From: Halolactibacillus alkaliphilus
GTDB taxonomy: Bacteria; Bacillota; Bacilli; Bacillales; Amphibacillaceae
DNA: 64,000 nt
Assembly: GCF_900115465.1 (NCBI RefSeq)
Contig: NZ_FOWN01000009.1
Span: 18,627 to 82,626 of the forward strand
Direction of reading: 5' to 3'
Below are positions 62,689-64,000 of this stretch, one piece after another. Each line of letters begins with the position of its first letter. Position 1 is the stretch's first letter. The position numbers and the translations under genes are program-made. The notes beneath the pieces were generated by a model. That model had not been told where the DNA came from, did not search any database, and saw only the letters and a program-made list of their open reading frames with translations.

Positions 62689-63756
62689 ATGACTCATTTA
62701 AACTTCAAGAAAAGAATTTATCTACTTCTTTTTGTTTTATGTATTGGATCTATCATGTTTATTTCCAGCCATTCACAACTGTTTTCAAGCATCAGACAGT
62801 TCTTATTTAGACAGGCACCAGAGACCATCGATATTGTAGAAGTGACGTTCAAATCTGACACACACTTAAGCGATCTTCCGTTAGATTTCAATGTCCATAT
62901 CGATCATTCACTCACCACTCAACTGTCTCACCTTTATCTCGGGGCTAGTCTCCAAGACCCTTTAGGTCATTGGATTGATCTACCTATTATTGATTTTCTT
63001 CCCTCAGCTACTAACAAAGAAACTATAACAATTTCAACGCACTTGACAGAGCTTAGTGAAAATATGTTGATAACCGGACCTTATAAAGTTATTGTGTCTA
63101 TTTGGGATCGTCCCCCAACAGAGGAAAATGCAACGCGTTTATCTAGCTTATCTATTGATGACGCTTTACGCATATATAATTTTAAAGAGAATTTCCAGGA
63201 GATTGACGATAATATTTGGTATAGTCGAGAAGGACAACTTGGGAGATCGAAGCTTAGCCAGGAGCGCGTCAATGTCTCAGATGGCAAATTAAAAATTATA
63301 ATACCTAAAGGTTCCGTTGATGGAGGAGAGCTTCAAACAACAGACCTTGTCCACTACGGCTCATATGAAATAAGAATGAAGGTGCCTGATGCACCATCCT
63401 CTATTACAGGTTTTTTCTTATATAAAGCACCTGACTTTCATCATGAAATTGATATCGAGATATATAATCAACAAGATTCAACCGCACTTTTTACATCTTA
63501 TTACTCTGGTGATGCATACCATGAAAACAAAACGCTTTTAACTTTTGATCCAACTAAAGATTTCTATCACTATCGCATCGATTATTATCCAAGCAGCGTT
63601 TCTTTCTTCATAAACAATCAATTGATGCAGACATGGACGGAAGGTTTTTCAACTGAACCGATGTACCTGATGATAAATACGTGGTTCCCTAGCTGGCTCG
63701 AAGGACTTGCACCATCTGATGATCAAGTGCTAGAAGTTGACTGGATAAAATACTAG
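62689..63756 (+). CDS. GH16 family beta-glucanase-like protein
   Basis: A 355-residue exported protein. An N-terminal hydrophobic helix (IYLLLFVLCIGSIMFISS) is a signal or anchor; residues 40-160 form a beta domain; the rest is a concanavalin-like GH16 domain with GELQTTDLVHYGSYEIRMKV, the active-site motif HHEIDIEIY (E-x-D-x-E) and DFYHYRIDYYPSSVSFFINNQ. GH16 enzymes cut beta-1,3, beta-1,3-1,4 or other beta-glycans with retention. It is divergent from the cluster, so it may degrade or process the same polymer. Initiation at 62689 follows GAGGTG with a 10-nt spacing; a GTG at 62677 lies in that site. Confidence 0.85.
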   Translation: MTHLNFKKRIYLLLFVLCIGSIMFISSHSQLFSSIRQFLFRQAPETIDIVEVTFKSDTHLSDLPLDFNVHIDHSLTTQLSHLYLGASLQDPLGHWIDLPIIDFLPSATNKETITISTHLTELSENMLITGPYKVIVSIWDRPPTEENATRLSSLSIDDALRIYNFKENFQEIDDNIWYSREGQLGRSKLSQERVNVSDGKLKIIIPKGSVDGGELQTTDLVHYGSYEIRMKVPDAPSSITGFFLYKAPDFHHEIDIEIYNQQDSTALFTSYYSGDAYHENKTLLTFDPTKDFYHYRIDYYPSSVSFFINNQLMQTWTEGFSTEPMYLMINTWFPSWLEGLAPSDDQVLEVDWIKY

Positions 63757-63810
63757 CGACGGGGATTCACTTGATTTAAATGCGCTCCCCCGCATAAACA
63801 TCAGGTTCTC

Positions 63811-63856
63811 TGTCAAATGTGGTGGTACCTAAAACACCACTCATTTGATCAATTAT
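63811..63856 (+). terminator. Hairpin after the GH16 gene
   Basis: TCAAATG pairs with CATTTGA and, inside, TGGTG with CACCA around a loop of about 10 nt, separated by small bulges. It lies about 60 bp after the stop codon. There is no T run. Confidence 0.4.
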
Positions 63857-63890
63857 TGTCGAGGTAGTATCCGCCATCCTTGACTTCAAT

Positions 63891-63985
63891 AACGACCATG
63901 ATGAGTTTTCTTGTGCCGGATGGTTATTTTAATGCCTTTGAGGCACCATCCGCGCCTAAGCTTATCATGGTCGTTTTCTTCTAAG
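63891..63985 (+). ncRNA. Three-tier structured element with T-rich tail, unassigned
   Basis: An outer 15-bp stem (63891-63905 with 63961-63975, one G-U), an inner 8-bp stem (CGGATGGT with ACCATCCG, 63917-63924 and 63945-63952), a 9-nt one-sided bulge, and an apical GCCT/AGGC pair form a single long hairpin followed by TTTCTTC. It may be an elaborate terminator or a structured RNA; it fits no riboswitch class I know. Confidence 0.4.
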
Positions 63986-64000
63986 TTCGATTAAGTCGGG

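Noticed and set aside
63776..63877. Minus-strand ORF of 33 codons (MADTTSTIIDQMSGVLGTTT...), open for about 51 codons
   Set aside because: No ribosome binding site at a usable distance, no start in the extended frame, and the region is better explained by the hairpins downstream of the GH16 gene. It could be a gene remnant, but nothing supports it.
1..64000. CRISPR arrays, tRNA/rRNA genes, intact insertion sequences, prophage or att sites
   Set aside because: Looked for regularly spaced repeats, cloverleaf-like GGTTCRA segments, transposase motifs and paired direct repeats; none was convincing.

Overview
The window is one contiguous piece of a low-GC Gram-positive chromosome, almost certainly a Bacillaceae-type Firmicute. 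Support for this comes from strong AGGAGG-type ribosome binding sites, Rho-independent terminators after most genes, a Bacillus-order rib operon behind an FMN riboswitch, a CssRS/HtrA secretion-stress locus, a BmrCD-type exporter and B. subtilis-like regulators. A four-gene ectoine/hydroxyectoine uptake operon hints at a salt-tolerant lifestyle (inference). I saw no rRNA, tRNA, CRISPR array, intact IS element or prophage.

Layout. 1-6.5 kb: DegV-family C-terminus, esterase, thioredoxin-fold protein, MhqR-like MarR regulator, a decayed membrane-protein gene, GNAT, DUF368 lipid carrier (PopT type), CapA-like lipoprotein and an alarmone-hydrolase-like HD protein. 6.9-10.2 kb: ehuB-ehuC-ehuD-ehuA, with palindromes in the leader and a hairpin between ehuB and ehuC. 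10.2-12.3 kb: an AT-rich patch with a helix-turn-helix remnant, a secreted protein whose signal peptide is frameshifted in a T run, and an unknown membrane-anchored protein. 12.4-16.9 kb: a MacB-type ABC pair with a lipoprotein, then a YtrA-type GntR/ABC operon. 17-24.6 kb: glucan phosphorylase, typA, cssRS and htrA. 24.6-29.7 kb: three acetyltransferases, a beta-hydroxyacid dehydrogenase, trhO and glutathione peroxidase. 30-34.3 kb: a leader peptide with tandem terminators, then bmrC-bmrD. 34.3-39.1 kb: ribD-ribE-ribBA-ribH and murB. 39.3-41.8 kb: a methyltransferase and a chemoreceptor. 41.9-50 kb: argG-argH and carA-carB-argF, each behind paired ARG-box-like sites. 50.2 kb: a DUF4349 lipoprotein. 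51.3-63.8 kb: a polysaccharide/signalling cluster.

Two regions stand out. (1) The leader of bmrCD carries a 27-codon ORF with a strong Shine-Dalgarno, two tandem terminators and two mutually exclusive pairings visible in the sequence: SD with ORF interior, and ORF interior with terminator 5' arm. This is the layout expected for ribosome-mediated, antibiotic-inducible attenuation. (2) The 51-64 kb cluster joins a processive GT2 synthase, a membrane-anchored HEAT-repeat protein, an HPt-REC-GGDEF-REC protein, a large hybrid histidine kinase, a stand-alone receiver and a 1072-residue membrane-anchored glycosidase in one minus-strand unit, with a divergent GH16 glucanase. I read it as a c-di-GMP-linked exopolysaccharide system lacking the usual Bcs/Pga/Pel accessory genes. 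It is the best candidate for an undescribed system.

The convergent gene pairs are separated by very long perfect palindromes or stems (24614-24653, 41821-41877, 14939-14980, 34217-34271), probably two-way terminators.
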